Assembly (NCBI RefSeq): GCF_016462545.1
Contig: NZ_JAEMTA010000017.1
Coordinates: 31,488 to 95,487 of the forward strand
Source of the DNA: Mycolicibacterium sp.
GTDB lineage: Bacteria > Actinomycetota > Actinomycetes > Mycobacteriales > Mycobacteriaceae
Length of the DNA: 64,000 nt
Direction: 5' to 3'
Below are positions 7,055-15,320 of the stretch, piece after piece; position 1 is the first letter of the stretch, and each line of letters begins with the position of its first letter. The position numbers and the translations under genes are program-made. The notes beneath the pieces are model-generated. The model did not search any database and was not told where the DNA came from. It saw only the letters and a list, made by a program, of their open reading frames with translations.

Positions 7055-8686
7055 GTGGCGATAACGCTGTTTCGCAACGGAACCGTATGGACTGGGGCCC
7101 TTCAACCGACGGTTGACGCCGTCCTGGTCGAGGACGGCGTCATCGTCGCCCTGGGTGACGTGGCCCACGTGGCGGCGGCCGAGCGGCCGGGGACCGAGGA
7201 GGTCGACCTCGGGGGCGGCTTCCTGATGCCGTCGTTCGGCGACGGGCATGCCCACCCGTTGCTCGGTGGTCTGGAGTTCGTCGGACCCGCGGTGCGGCCG
7301 TGCAACTCGGTCGAGGAGATCGTCGCCGAGGTCCGCAAGTACGCCGAGGCGAACCCCGACGAGGACTGGATCATCGGTGCCTCCTATGACGGCAGCCTGG
7401 CGCCCGGCGGTTTGTTCGACGCGCGCTGGCTGGACGAGGCCGTGCCCGACCGGCCCGTCGCGCTGCGGGCCTGGGACTACCACACGATGTGGGTCAATTC
7501 CGTTGCCCTGCAGCGCGCAGGCGTCACGGCAGACACTCCGGACCCGGTGCTCGGCGAGATTCCCCACCGCGAGGACGGCTCGGTGCTCGGCACCATGCGC
7601 GAATGGGGTGCGGTCGACCTGATCTCCGCCGTCATGCCCGAGCGCGACGAGGACGTTCGGGTGGCCGCGCTCGGCACGGCGGCCGACTACTACCTGGCCA
7701 GGGGTGTCACCTGGGTCCAGGACGCGTGGGTGGAACCCGGTGACGTCGACACCTACATCGCGGCGGCCCGACGTGATGCCCTGCGAATTCGGTTCAACCT
7801 GGCCCTTTACGCGGACCCCAGGCACTTCGACTCGCAATTGGCTGGCTTCGCGGACGCGCGTCGGCGGGTGGAGGAGGTCGGCTCGCCGCTGCTGACGGCC
7901 CACACGGTGAAGTTCTTCGCCGATGGCGTGGTCGAGAACGAGACCGGTGCGCTGATCGCGCCGTACTGCTCCGGTCTGCACGAGCACGGTATGACCGTCT
8001 GGGAGGGCGACAGCCTGGCGCAGGCCGCGCGCCGCGTCGACGAACTCGGCCTGCAGATCCACATCCACGCCATCGGCGACGCCGCCGTACGTCAGGCACT
8101 CGACGCCATCGAGTACGCCATCGAGTCCAACGGGCCGCGCGATCGCAGGCCGGTCATCGCCCACGTGCAACTTGTCGACGACGCCGACCTCGACCGCTTC
8201 GCGCGGCTCGGGGTGATCCCGTGCATGCAACCACTCTGGGCGCAGATGGATGCGCTGATGACGGTGCTGACCATCCCTCGCCTCGGCGTCGAGCGCGCCG
8301 ACAAGCAGTACCGGATGCGCAGTCTCGACGAGTCGGGGGCTCCGCTGGCACTCGGGTCGGACTGGCCGGTGTCCTCGGGAGCGCCCCTCGACGGCATCGC
8401 CATTGGCGTCTCGCGGCGCACCCCGGAGGGAGAGCCCGAGGGCGGCTGGACACCCGAGGAAACCCTCACCATCGAACGGGCCCTCGGGGCCTACACCGCC
8501 GGCGTCGCCGAGCAGGCCTTCGCCGAAGACACCTGGGGCCGTCTGGTTCCGGGGGCCAGTGCCGATCTGGTGTGGCTTGACCGCGACCCACGCGAGACGC
8601 CTGCCCTGGAACTACCCGGCCTTCGGATCCGGGGCACCTACCTCCGAGGCGAGCTCGGTCGACCGTTCACTTCACCAGCGCAGTAG
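7055..8686 (+). CDS. Amidohydrolase family 3 protein (YtcJ-like metal-dependent hydrolase)
   Basis: This 543-residue protein has the amidohydrolase_3 layout: an N-terminal beta-sandwich part (TLFRNGTVWTG, EDGVIVALGD), the metal-binding motif FGDGHAHPLLGG near residue 60, a central TIM barrel with HTVKFFADGVVENETGAL and LQIHIHAIGDAAV, and LALGSDWPVSSGAPL near the C-terminus. It probably hydrolyses an amide or similar bond in the cytoplasm; the substrate is unknown. I chose GTG 7055 because family members begin right before the ITLFRNG strand; an upstream start at 7019 adds unrelated residues. The APC permease begins 20 nt downstream, suggesting uptake and hydrolysis of the same amino compound. 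Confidence 0.85.
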   Translation: MAITLFRNGTVWTGALQPTVDAVLVEDGVIVALGDVAHVAAAERPGTEEVDLGGGFLMPSFGDGHAHPLLGGLEFVGPAVRPCNSVEEIVAEVRKYAEANPDEDWIIGASYDGSLAPGGLFDARWLDEAVPDRPVALRAWDYHTMWVNSVALQRAGVTADTPDPVLGEIPHREDGSVLGTMREWGAVDLISAVMPERDEDVRVAALGTAADYYLARGVTWVQDAWVEPGDVDTYIAAARRDALRIRFNLALYADPRHFDSQLAGFADARRRVEEVGSPLLTAHTVKFFADGVVENETGALIAPYCSGLHEHGMTVWEGDSLAQAARRVDELGLQIHIHAIGDAAVRQALDAIEYAIESNGPRDRRPVIAHVQLVDDADLDRFARLGVIPCMQPLWAQMDALMTVLTIPRLGVERADKQYRMRSLDESGAPLALGSDWPVSSGAPLDGIAIGVSRRTPEGEPEGGWTPEETLTIERALGAYTAGVAEQAFAEDTWGRLVPGASADLVWLDRDPRETPALELPGLRIRGTYLRGELGRPFTSPAQ

Positions 8687-8706
8687 AGAATCGGAAGGGA
8701 AGCGCC

Positions 8707-10047
8707 ATGTCGTCAACGACCTCAGCAGTCGAGACCGAGGGTCACCTCAAACGCGCGCTCGGCGTACCCGCACTGGTGCTGTTCGGCATGGTGTACATGG
8801 TGCCGCTCACGGTGTTCACCACCTACGGCATCGTCACCCAGCTGACCGGTGGTCGGCTCTCGGTCGCCTACCTGGTGACGCTGGCCGCGATGGTGTTCAC
8901 CGCCAGGTCGTACGCCCGGATGTCGGCGGCCTATCCGGTCGCAGGGTCGACCTACGCCTACACACAGCGGACGTTCGGCGCACCGATCGGCTTCCTGGCC
9001 GGCTGGTCGCTGTTGCTCGACTATCTCTTCCTCCCGATGCTGAACTACCTCGTCATCGGCATCTACATGGAGGCGGCGGTCCCGTCCGTACCCGCGTGGG
9101 TGTGGATCCTGGTGTCGATCGTCGTCGTGACGGTGCTCAACATCATCGGCATCGTGTCGGTGGCCCGGGCCAACTTCCTGTTGTTGGCCCTGCAGGTGAT
9201 CTTCATCGTCGTGTTCGTGGTGATGGCGTTCATGACCATCACGAAGGCTGGCAACGTCAACCTGATGGCACCCTTCACCGGCGACGGCTCGGTCGGCGGC
9301 GCGAGCCCGATCTTCGCGGGTGCGGCGATTCTGTGCCTGTCCTTCCTCGGGTTCGACGCGGTCTCGACCATGTCGGAGGAGGCCAAGGACCCCACGCGCA
9401 GCGTGCCCAAGGCGATCATGATCGCGACCGTGGTCTGTGGGCTCATCTTCTTCGGCCTGTCGTACGTGTCCCAGCTGGTCTTTCCGTCGAACCAGTTCGC
9501 CGACGTCGACTCCGGTTCGTTGGACGTGATGACGTCGGCGGGCGGCCAGTTCCTCAACACGTTCTTCACCGCCGCCTACATCGCGGGCTGCATCGGGTCG
9601 GCCCTCACCTCTCAAGCGTCGGTAGCCCGCATCCTCTATGCGATGGGTCGCGACGGCATCATGCCGCGCAAGGTGTTCGGCCACGTCTCGCTGCGGTTTG
9701 CGACGCCGACCTTCGCCATTCTGGTGGTGTCGGTGATCTCGCTCGTCGCGCTGTGGATCGACCTGGGCTTCCTCGCCTCGATCGTGAGTTTCGGTGCGCT
9801 GACGGCTTTCTCGGCGGTGAACCTCACCGTCATCAAGCACTACTTCATCGACCAGGGTGAGAAGAACGTCGTCAACAACCTCGTCCTGCCGTTGATCGGT
9901 TTCGTCCTGACGGTGTGGCTGTGGACGAGCCTGTCGTGGCTCACCCTTCAGGTCGGGCTCATCTGGCTGGCGATCGGCTTCATCTGGTTGCTCGTCGTGA
10001 CCCGAGGATTCCAGCGGCCGACGCCCGTACTGGCCATGGAGGAGTAG
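8707..10047 (+). CDS. APC-superfamily amino acid/polyamine permease
   Basis: The 446-residue integral membrane protein has about 12 predicted helices. The family signature is in helix 1 (GVPALVLFGMVYMVPLTVFTTYGIVTQ) and helix 6 (FLGFDAVSTMSEEAKDP), the latter being the classic APC 'E(E)A(K)NP' loop. It most resembles bacterial amino acid or putrescine importers of the PuuP type; the substrate cannot be fixed from sequence. A GGAAGGGAAG ribosome-binding site precedes ATG 8707, and the amidohydrolase ends 20 nt upstream, so the two are probably co-transcribed. The TAG stop abuts a 104-bp inverted-repeat element. Confidence 0.88.
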   Translation: MSSTTSAVETEGHLKRALGVPALVLFGMVYMVPLTVFTTYGIVTQLTGGRLSVAYLVTLAAMVFTARSYARMSAAYPVAGSTYAYTQRTFGAPIGFLAGWSLLLDYLFLPMLNYLVIGIYMEAAVPSVPAWVWILVSIVVVTVLNIIGIVSVARANFLLLALQVIFIVVFVVMAFMTITKAGNVNLMAPFTGDGSVGGASPIFAGAAILCLSFLGFDAVSTMSEEAKDPTRSVPKAIMIATVVCGLIFFGLSYVSQLVFPSNQFADVDSGSLDVMTSAGGQFLNTFFTAAYIAGCIGSALTSQASVARILYAMGRDGIMPRKVFGHVSLRFATPTFAILVVSVISLVALWIDLGFLASIVSFGALTAFSAVNLTVIKHYFIDQGEKNVVNNLVLPLIGFVLTVWLWTSLSWLTLQVGLIWLAIGFIWLLVVTRGFQRPTPVLAMEE

Positions 10048-10151
10048 CAACGGAATCCGTGGCGCGGGGTTGCCAAACCCGCTTCACGTGACATCGGTGC
10101 CGGACTTTCGTGCAGTTTGCGAATGCCGACACGATCGTGCGGATTCCGTTG
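10048..10151. repeat. 104-bp element with 12-bp perfect terminal inverted repeats (MITE-like or structured RNA)
   Basis: CAACGGAATCCG (10048-10059) and CGGATTCCGTTG (10140-10151) are perfect inverse complements 80 nt apart. The trinucleotide TAG flanks both ends (10045-10047 and 10152-10154) in direct orientation, like a target duplication. Inside are a hairpin GCGGGGTT/AAACCCGC (10064-10082, one mismatch) and a palindrome CACGATCGTG (10130-10139). By itself a 12-bp repeat at this spacing could arise by chance in 64 kb. The left TAG is also the permease stop codon. The inner hairpin could simply be the permease terminator. Confidence 0.4.
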
Positions 10152-10215
10152 TAGGTTGCCCCTACGTCGAGTATCCGGCGCCCCTTTCATCCGCTCATCG
10201 AGCTCAGGGGTCACG

Positions 10216-10644
10216 ATGACACCCATTGGTACCTGCCGTCTCTACCGCCCTGATCCGACGTCCGTCGGTGTCCACGAGCAGTGGAGTGGGGCGAGCGCGG
10301 ACGCGGAACGCACGCACGACGACGTCCTCGTCGTGTCGATTCACGGTGAGGTCGACGCAGGCAACTGCGCGCGGCTGGCCGACTACCTCGAGCGCCACGC
10401 CGCAATTTCGGGGAGCCTCATCGTCGACACCAGCGCCGTCGTCTTCTTCGCCGCCTCGGCGCTGGCCGTCCTGCATCGGGTCGACCGCAGCTGCACCAGG
10501 GGCGGCACGGCCTGGCGACTGGTGGCAGGCCCTGCGGTCAGGCGGGTGATGCGGGTGTGCGGCACCGCTGACCTTCCGCAGGTCGAGAACGTCGAAAACG
10601 CACTGCGGCAACTGGATTCGCGGCACGCGTCAGTCGACGGCTGA
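10216..10644 (+). CDS. STAS-domain protein (anti-sigma factor antagonist-like)
   Basis: This 142-residue protein carries a STAS domain from about residue 35: DVLVVSIHGEVDAGNCARLADYL, then SLIVDTSAVVFFAASALAVLHRV, then a C-terminal helix region. In antagonists a phosphorylatable Ser/Thr lies in the DxSxxxFxxSxG loop; here the loop reads DTSAVVFFAASAL, keeping Ser residues but departing from the strict motif. It could act in a partner-switching stress cascade or as a stand-alone sensor; no RsbW-like kinase is nearby. ATG 10216 is preferred over an upstream ATG at 10117, which would add an Arg/Ser-rich non-domain leader overlapping the inverted-repeat element. Its last 15 nt overlap the convergent next gene. 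Confidence 0.75.
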   Translation: MTPIGTCRLYRPDPTSVGVHEQWSGASADAERTHDDVLVVSIHGEVDAGNCARLADYLERHAAISGSLIVDTSAVVFFAASALAVLHRVDRSCTRGGTAWRLVAGPAVRRVMRVCGTADLPQVENVENALRQLDSRHASVDG

Positions 10645-11691
10645 TGGCCAGGCCGTCGCCGCCGAGGTCAGTCCGGCGACGAGCGCTGCCGTCGGCGCGC
10701 ACAGTCCGTCCTCGCCCACGGGACCACTGCGCGGACTGGTTCCCCGCACCCGCGGCGTCAACTCGAGTTGTGCCCCGCCGCCGCGGCAGCGATTCACGGG
10801 ATTGTCCGGGTGTAGCCCGCGCAACTCGCGCGGGATCGCCTCGAGATCGGTGATCACCTCGTACCCGGGTATCGACACGTGCTCGACGAGGTGAGCGGCC
10901 AGGTCCCGGTTGCCGCCGCCCGCCAGCAGTTGCATCGTGCGTCCGATGCGGCCGTAACCGTGCAGCGAGACGACGACGTCGACGTGGTCGAGGAACGCGT
11001 CGAGACACATCGACTGCCCGGCTCGGTACGCCGAGGACGACAGGTGGTGGGGGTAGTCGGCGGGGTGGCGCACGACGTACACCGACGCGTCGGCGGCCAG
11101 GGCCGCGCGTTCCGCGATCACGTCGGTCATCCTCTCGAGTCCGCCGCCGTGGATCGCGAGGAAGCCGAAACGCGAGCGCAGCGTGCTGGCTTCGACCACC
11201 TCCGGATCGGCGAGTAGTTCCGAAAGCGATTGTGGGGCAGGAAGATCGGTTGGCGCCAGCCTCCTTGGCCAGTTGACCGGATCCCATCGCACCAGGTAGT
11301 CCAACCAGCGCTGCGGCAGCCCGTGGTGCGTCGCGCCGTCGATGATCCGCTCCAGGTAACCGGGGCGGGGAGCGCCCGGTTCCACGCGGTGATCGATGTA
11401 CACCCATGCCTCGGCGGGACCGTCGTCGGTGGTCACCGTCATCCGGTCGCGGCGGTAGCGCACCGGAACGCCCTCGGCGCTGTCGAGGACCGCCAGGTCG
11501 CGGTCGCTGACCTGCCACAGCACCCCGTGCACCTGCGCGCCGTCGAGCGGTTCGACGGTGGCGACGCCGCGCTCGTTGATGAGCCAGTCGTGGTCGGCGA
11601 GGGTGGCGGGCCGGGGGTCGGTGGCGTCGGGGCAGCGGTGCGCCATCTGCGTCACGTTCAGGTTCGACCCGTACGCGAAGTAGGGCTGCAT
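10630..11691 (-). CDS. Gamma-glutamylcyclotransferase / poly-gamma-glutamate hydrolase fusion
   Basis: The 353-residue protein appears to have two domains. Residues 1-120 look like a gamma-glutamylcyclotransferase: N-terminal FAYGSNLN glycine-rich loop, GVLWQVSDRDLAVLDSAEGVP with a likely catalytic Glu, then AWVYIDHR. From about residue 150 it matches the phage-type poly-gamma-glutamate hydrolase family: FLAIHGGGLERMTD, VVVSLHGYGR, and GLHPDNPVNRCRGGGAQLEL near the C-terminus, with zinc-ligand His/Glu candidates. Together they suggest cleavage of gamma-glutamyl polymers or conjugates and release of pyroglutamate; the fusion reading is inference. Its ATG directly follows the mntH stop (TGAATG), so it is translated from the same mRNA. 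Confidence 0.78.
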   Translation of the reverse strand: MQPYFAYGSNLNVTQMAHRCPDATDPRPATLADHDWLINERGVATVEPLDGAQVHGVLWQVSDRDLAVLDSAEGVPVRYRRDRMTVTTDDGPAEAWVYIDHRVEPGAPRPGYLERIIDGATHHGLPQRWLDYLVRWDPVNWPRRLAPTDLPAPQSLSELLADPEVVEASTLRSRFGFLAIHGGGLERMTDVIAERAALAADASVYVVRHPADYPHHLSSSAYRAGQSMCLDAFLDHVDVVVSLHGYGRIGRTMQLLAGGGNRDLAAHLVEHVSIPGYEVITDLEAIPRELRGLHPDNPVNRCRGGGAQLELTPRVRGTSPRSGPVGEDGLCAPTAALVAGLTSAATAWPSAVD

Positions 11692-12933
11692 TCAGCTGGT
11701 GACTGTCAGATAGATGAGGACCACGTTCAGCACACTAATGACCCCGGCGACCGTCCACCCCAGCGCAGTGGTGACGCGATGGTTGACGGAACCGTCCATC
11801 AGCTGCCGGTCACTGGTCAGCCGCACCAGCGGCACCAGGGCGAACGGGATGCCGAACGACAGCACCACCTGCGACAGCACCAGCGCCCGGCTGGGGTCGA
11901 CGCCGATGGCCAGGACGACGAGGGCCGGGATCAGCGTCACCAACCTGCGCAGCAACAGTGGATAGCTTCTGCGCAACAAGCCCTGCATGATCATCGCGCC
12001 CGCGTAGGCGCCGACCGACGTCGACGCGAGCCCGGACGCCAGCAGGCCGATGGCGAAGAACAGCGCGACGGTAGGACCCAGCGTCGTCTGCACCGCGACG
12101 TACGCGCCCTCGATGGAGTCGGTGTTCTCGATGCCTTGCAGATGGGTGGCGGCGACCAGCAGCATCGCCAGGTTGACCGCGCCGGCGACCAACATGGCGA
12201 GGCCGACGTCGTAGCGGGTTGCCCTCAGCAGCCGGCGCCTTGGTGCACCGGCGACGGGTTGGCCGTGCCGATCGCGGGCAAGCCCGGAGTGTAGGTAGAC
12301 GGCGTGCGGCATGACGGTCGCGCCGAGCATCGCCGTGGCGAGCAAGATGCTCTCCGGGCCGTCGAAACGCGGGACCAGGCCGCCGATCACGTCGCCTGCC
12401 GACGGCGGTTGCACGAAGAGGCTCGTCAGGAAGCCGATCGCGATGACGAGCAGCAGGCCGGCGATGACGCGCTCGAATACCCGTTGGCCGCGACGGTTCT
12501 GGACCGCGAGAAGAAGCAGGGATACAGCGCCGGTGATGAGACCACCGACTACCAGCGGAAGGTCGAACAGCAGGTATAGCGCAATCGCGCCGCCGACGAC
12601 CTCCGCGAGATCCGTTGCCATGGCAACCAATTCGGCCTGCAGCCAGTAGGCGATCCGGGTGCGGGTGCGGCAGTTGTCAGCGACCGCCTCGGGCAGGGTG
12701 CGCCCGGTGACGAGTCCGAGCTTGGCCGACAGATACTGCACCAGCCCGGCCATGACGTTGGCGACCAGGATGACCCAGACGAGGAGGAAGCCGTACTGGG
12801 CGCCGGCACTGACGTTCGCTGCGACGTTGCCGGGATCGACGTACGCGATCGCAGCCACGAACGCGGGTCCGAGCAACGCCACGGCCGCGCGCTTGGGCGC
12901 CTTGATCGCGATCGACAACTCAGCCCTCTCCAT
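11692..12933 (-). CDS. mntH: Nramp-family divalent metal transporter MntH
   Basis: This 413-residue inner-membrane proton-coupled Mn2+/Fe2+ importer has about 11 membrane helices. Diagnostic metal-site motifs are present: DPGN in helix 1 (AAIAYVDPGNVAANVSAGA) and MPHAVYLHS in helix 6. Length is normal for bacterial Nramp. The gene order mntH followed at once by the cyclotransferase fusion resembles an operon. A DtxR-family box 22 nt upstream of ATG 12933 suggests control by IdeR or MntR. Confidence 0.95.
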   Translation of the reverse strand: MERAELSIAIKAPKRAAVALLGPAFVAAIAYVDPGNVAANVSAGAQYGFLLVWVILVANVMAGLVQYLSAKLGLVTGRTLPEAVADNCRTRTRIAYWLQAELVAMATDLAEVVGGAIALYLLFDLPLVVGGLITGAVSLLLLAVQNRRGQRVFERVIAGLLLVIAIGFLTSLFVQPPSAGDVIGGLVPRFDGPESILLATAMLGATVMPHAVYLHSGLARDRHGQPVAGAPRRRLLRATRYDVGLAMLVAGAVNLAMLLVAATHLQGIENTDSIEGAYVAVQTTLGPTVALFFAIGLLASGLASTSVGAYAGAMIMQGLLRRSYPLLLRRLVTLIPALVVLAIGVDPSRALVLSQVVLSFGIPFALVPLVRLTSDRQLMDGSVNHRVTTALGWTVAGVISVLNVVLIYLTVTS

Positions 12934-12954
12934 CCGGCCATGCGAACAGAAAAG

Positions 12955-12973
12955 TTAGGTTAGCCGAAACCTC
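12955..12973. promoter_or_regulatory. IdeR/MntR-type (DtxR-family) operator upstream of mntH
   Basis: The plus strand reads TTAGGTTAGCCGAAACCTC. Against the remembered IdeR consensus TTAGGTTAGGCTAACCTAA, 13 of 19 positions match, with the first half TTAGGTTAG perfect and the second half degenerate. Its place 22-40 nt before the mntH start fits metal-dependent repression. Whether IdeR or MntR binds cannot be told from sequence. Confidence 0.55.
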
Positions 12974-13006
12974 TGATCGGAACCAGTTCGAGGTGGTGAA
13001 CCGCGG

Positions 13007-13285
13007 TCAGCGGTTCCCGCCGCCGATGATCAGGGCGGGCCCGTAGAACTCGTCGTCCCACGGGTAGGTGTAGGTCGGGACGTCCGGTGCCTCGGCCGAG
13101 ATCTCCACGTTGCCGGGCGTCTGGCACTGCGTGATGCCGGTGCCGGTGGTGCCGCCACCGCCGACGCTCGTGCATGCCGGCTGGTTCGACACCTCGGTCG
13201 GATCGGCTGAGGCGACGGGAGCGACGACGACCGCGGCCGCGGCGCCCACCGATGCGATCAGACCAATGAGATAACGCGTCCGCAT
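13007..13285 (-). CDS. Small secreted protein of unknown function
   Basis: From ATG 13285 this is a 92-residue protein with a clear Sec signal peptide: MRTRY, a hydrophobic stretch LIGLIASVGAAAAVVVAPV, then a predicted cut after VASA. The mature part of about 62 residues is Gly/Thr-rich with two cysteines (QPACTS and ITQCQTP) that could form a disulfide, and ends in an aromatic segment PTYTYPWDDEFYGPALIIGGG. I recognise no domain; such short exported proteins are common in mycobacteria. A longer upstream frame reaching 13477 overlaps the next gene and has shadow composition. It lies between mntH and the reductase gene on the same strand. Confidence 0.75.
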   Translation of the reverse strand: MRTRYLIGLIASVGAAAAVVVAPVASADPTEVSNQPACTSVGGGGTTGTGITQCQTPGNVEISAEAPDVPTYTYPWDDEFYGPALIIGGGNR

Positions 13286-13314
13286 GGCAGGCCCTTCGTT
13301 ACGCCGACTGACAG

Positions 13315-14391
13315 TCAATGGGGAGCGTACAGCCCTTTTCCGGTGACGAGAGGCAAGTCCAGCGTCGTACGGATCCCCGACGGCGCAGCCACGACCTCGG
13401 GGATGGCGTTGACGACTCGGGCCGCCGTCGCCACGAGACCCGCATGGTTGTGATCCCCGTTCGGGCTGCTCAGGCACAGATCCAGGGCGTAGGACGGCTC
13501 ACCGGTGATCTCGATGCGGTAGGAGCCGCCCTCCTGTGCAGGCTGGGGCCAGTCCGGACACAGGTCGTCGCGGATCCGGGTGACGTGCTCGAGCACGACG
13601 ACCGGCTTGCCGCCGACCATGCCGCGTACCTCGAAGCGCAGCGCGGCCGCAGTGCCCTCGGCGATGTGTCCGGAGGCGATGTCGAAGTCCTCCGGCGCAG
13701 GCACCCGCTCGTAGATCTCCGTCACCTCGTCCAGCGAGACGTCGAGGCCGGCGGCGAGCTGTCGAACCACCGATCCCCACGCGAGGCTCAGCACCCCCGG
13801 CTGCAGCAGCATCGGAGTCTCGTCGAGCGGCTTGCCGAAGCCCATCACGTCGAACATCACGGTGGCGCTGTCGTAGGTGTCGTAGTTGATGATCTCCATG
13901 CAGCGGATCTGCTCGATGCTCTGGCAGGTGCCCGCCAGTGCCATCGGGATCAGGTCGTTGGCGAAGCCGGGGTCGATGCCGTTGACGAAGATGCTGGCAT
14001 TGCCCGCCGCCGCGGCGTCGGCGATGGGCGCGATCATCTCGTCGGGCAGTGTGCCCCAGGGATATTGAAGGAACACCGCCGCACTGGCGACGATGTTGAC
14101 GCCGGCCGCCAGGATGCGGCGGTAATCCTCCAGCGCCTCGACGAGCCGATTGTCGGCCATCGCGGTGTAGACCACGCACTTGGGCTTCGCGGCGAGGATG
14201 GCGCCGAGGTCGGTGGTGGCCGTGATGCCGGTCGGCTGCTCCAGCCCGGCGAGTTCGGCGGCGTCCTTGCCCGCCTTCGCCTCCGATGACACCCACACGC
14301 CGGTCAATTCGAATCGGGCGTCAGTGATCAGCTGGGTCAGCGCGTGCCGACCGACGTTGCCGGTGCCGATCGCGGCGACTCTGATTGTCAT
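13315..14391 (-). CDS. Dihydrodipicolinate-reductase-like NAD(P)H oxidoreductase (Rv0926c type)
   Basis: The 358-residue protein begins with a Rossmann motif (TIRVAAIGTGNVGRHALTQLI) and has a DapB-like N-terminal domain, AKPKCVVYTAMADNRL at about 75-90, and a long C-terminal domain unlike true DapB. Actinobacteria carry many such paralogues annotated as amine dehydrogenases or DapB-like; their substrates are unknown, and this is not the lysine-pathway DapB. Length and position match M. tuberculosis Rv0926c as I recall it. The SDR gene ends 13 nt upstream, so both probably share one mRNA and the KstR-like operator. Confidence 0.78.
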   Translation of the reverse strand: MTIRVAAIGTGNVGRHALTQLITDARFELTGVWVSSEAKAGKDAAELAGLEQPTGITATTDLGAILAAKPKCVVYTAMADNRLVEALEDYRRILAAGVNIVASAAVFLQYPWGTLPDEMIAPIADAAAAGNASIFVNGIDPGFANDLIPMALAGTCQSIEQIRCMEIINYDTYDSATVMFDVMGFGKPLDETPMLLQPGVLSLAWGSVVRQLAAGLDVSLDEVTEIYERVPAPEDFDIASGHIAEGTAAALRFEVRGMVGGKPVVVLEHVTRIRDDLCPDWPQPAQEGGSYRIEITGEPSYALDLCLSSPNGDHNHAGLVATAARVVNAIPEVVAAPSGIRTTLDLPLVTGKGLYAPH

Positions 14392-14404
14392 GCGTCGCTT
14401 TCCT

Positions 14405-15196
14405 TTACAGATCGGGGATGGGGAAGCCGAAGTTGGGATGGGTGATGCCGCCATCGACCTCGAGGGTCTTGCCAGTCAGGTAGCTGCCCGCCGGTGAGGC
14501 GAGGTAGACGGCGGCCGCCGCGATGTCGAGTGGGTCGCCGAGTCGTTTCATCGGCGTGGCTTCCTCCATCGGCTTCCTCAGTTCGTCGTTGCTCGCGAGG
14601 ATGTCGAGCGCCGAGGTGAGGATCGACCCGGGTGCGATGGCGTTGACCCGAATTCGCGGCGCGAGGTCCAACGCGGACAGTCGGGTGTAGTGCGCCAGCG
14701 CTGCCTTCGCGGTGCCGTAGGCGGCGAACCCGCGACCGGCGACGCGGCCCATCGTCGAGGTGATGTTGATGATGCTGCCGCCGCCGGAGTGTTCCAGCAT
14801 CAACGGGACGGCGGCGGTCGTGAGCGCGTGCGCCGTCGTCACGTTGAACGTGAAGGCGTCGCGAAGATCCTTGGTCGAGGTGTCCAGCAGCGGCGCGGGC
14901 ATGGTGCCGCCGACGTTGTTCACGACGATGTCTAGTTTGCCGAACGCCTCGATGGCCGCATTGGCCAGTCTGGCGGTGTCCTCGGGGTGTGCCAGGTCGG
15001 CGACCACGACGTGCGCGCGCCGTCCCGCCGCGTGGATCTGCGCAGCCACCTCGTCGAGTTGGGACTGCGTGCGCGCCGCAATCAACACGTCAGCGCCCGC
15101 CTCTGCGAACGCGAGAGCCATGGCGGCACCGAGACCACGGCCCGCACCCGTGACGACGGCGACCTGGCCATCGAGCTTGAATCTGTCGAGAATCAC
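14405..15196 (-). CDS. Short-chain dehydrogenase/reductase (Rv0927c type)
   Basis: This classical SDR has 263 residues from GTG 15196. It shows the cofactor motif [19 protein letters not shown], the active-site Ser in [10 protein letters not shown], the YGTAK catalytic Tyr/Lys pair, and [11 protein letters not shown]. The C-terminal [12 protein letters not shown] is typical of FabG-like SDRs. The substrate is unknown; the KstR-like site 15 nt before the start hints at lipid or sterol catabolism. An upstream start at 15247 would run through that operator, so GTG 15196 is preferred. Confidence 0.85.
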   Translation of the reverse strand: MILDRFKLDGQVAVVTGAGRGLGAAMALAFAEAGADVLIAARTQSQLDEVAAQIHAAGRRAHVVVADLAHPEDTARLANAAIEAFGKLDIVVNNVGGTMPAPLLDTSTKDLRDAFTFNVTTAHALTTAAVPLMLEHSGGGSIINITSTMGRVAGRGFAAYGTAKAALAHYTRLSALDLAPRIRVNAIAPGSILTSALDILASNDELRKPMEEATPMKRLGDPLDIAAAAVYLASPAGSYLTGKTLEVDGGITHPNFGFPIPDL

Positions 15197-15211
15197 GTTC
15201 GCAGACGCTAC

Positions 15212-15225
15212 TAGAACACGTTCTA
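15212..15225. promoter_or_regulatory. KstR-like TetR-family operator upstream of the SDR gene
   Basis: TAGAACACGTTCTA has 6-bp arms TAGAAC/GTTCTA around a 2-nt centre, matching the TNNAACNNGTTNNA pattern of the cholesterol-catabolism repressor KstR as I remember it. It sits 16 nt upstream of GTG 15196. The same motif in longer form occurs at 42785-42802. Confidence 0.65.
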
Positions 15226-15320
15226 TTTTTTCGCGAGTTCTGCACAACGGCTGCTATTCGCGTGACGTCACGGCCCTACTGCAGAAGTCGGCGTCGGCGG
15301 CGACGCCGCACGGCCACCAC

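Noticed and set aside
7004..8230. 408-codon minus-strand frame over the amidohydrolase
   Set aside because: Shadow composition; the plus-strand protein has intact metal-binding motifs.
8722..10050. 442-codon open frame antisense to the APC permease
   Set aside because: The composition is Arg/His/Gln/Asp-rich nonsense and it mirrors the permease codons; the plus strand shows clear APC motifs.
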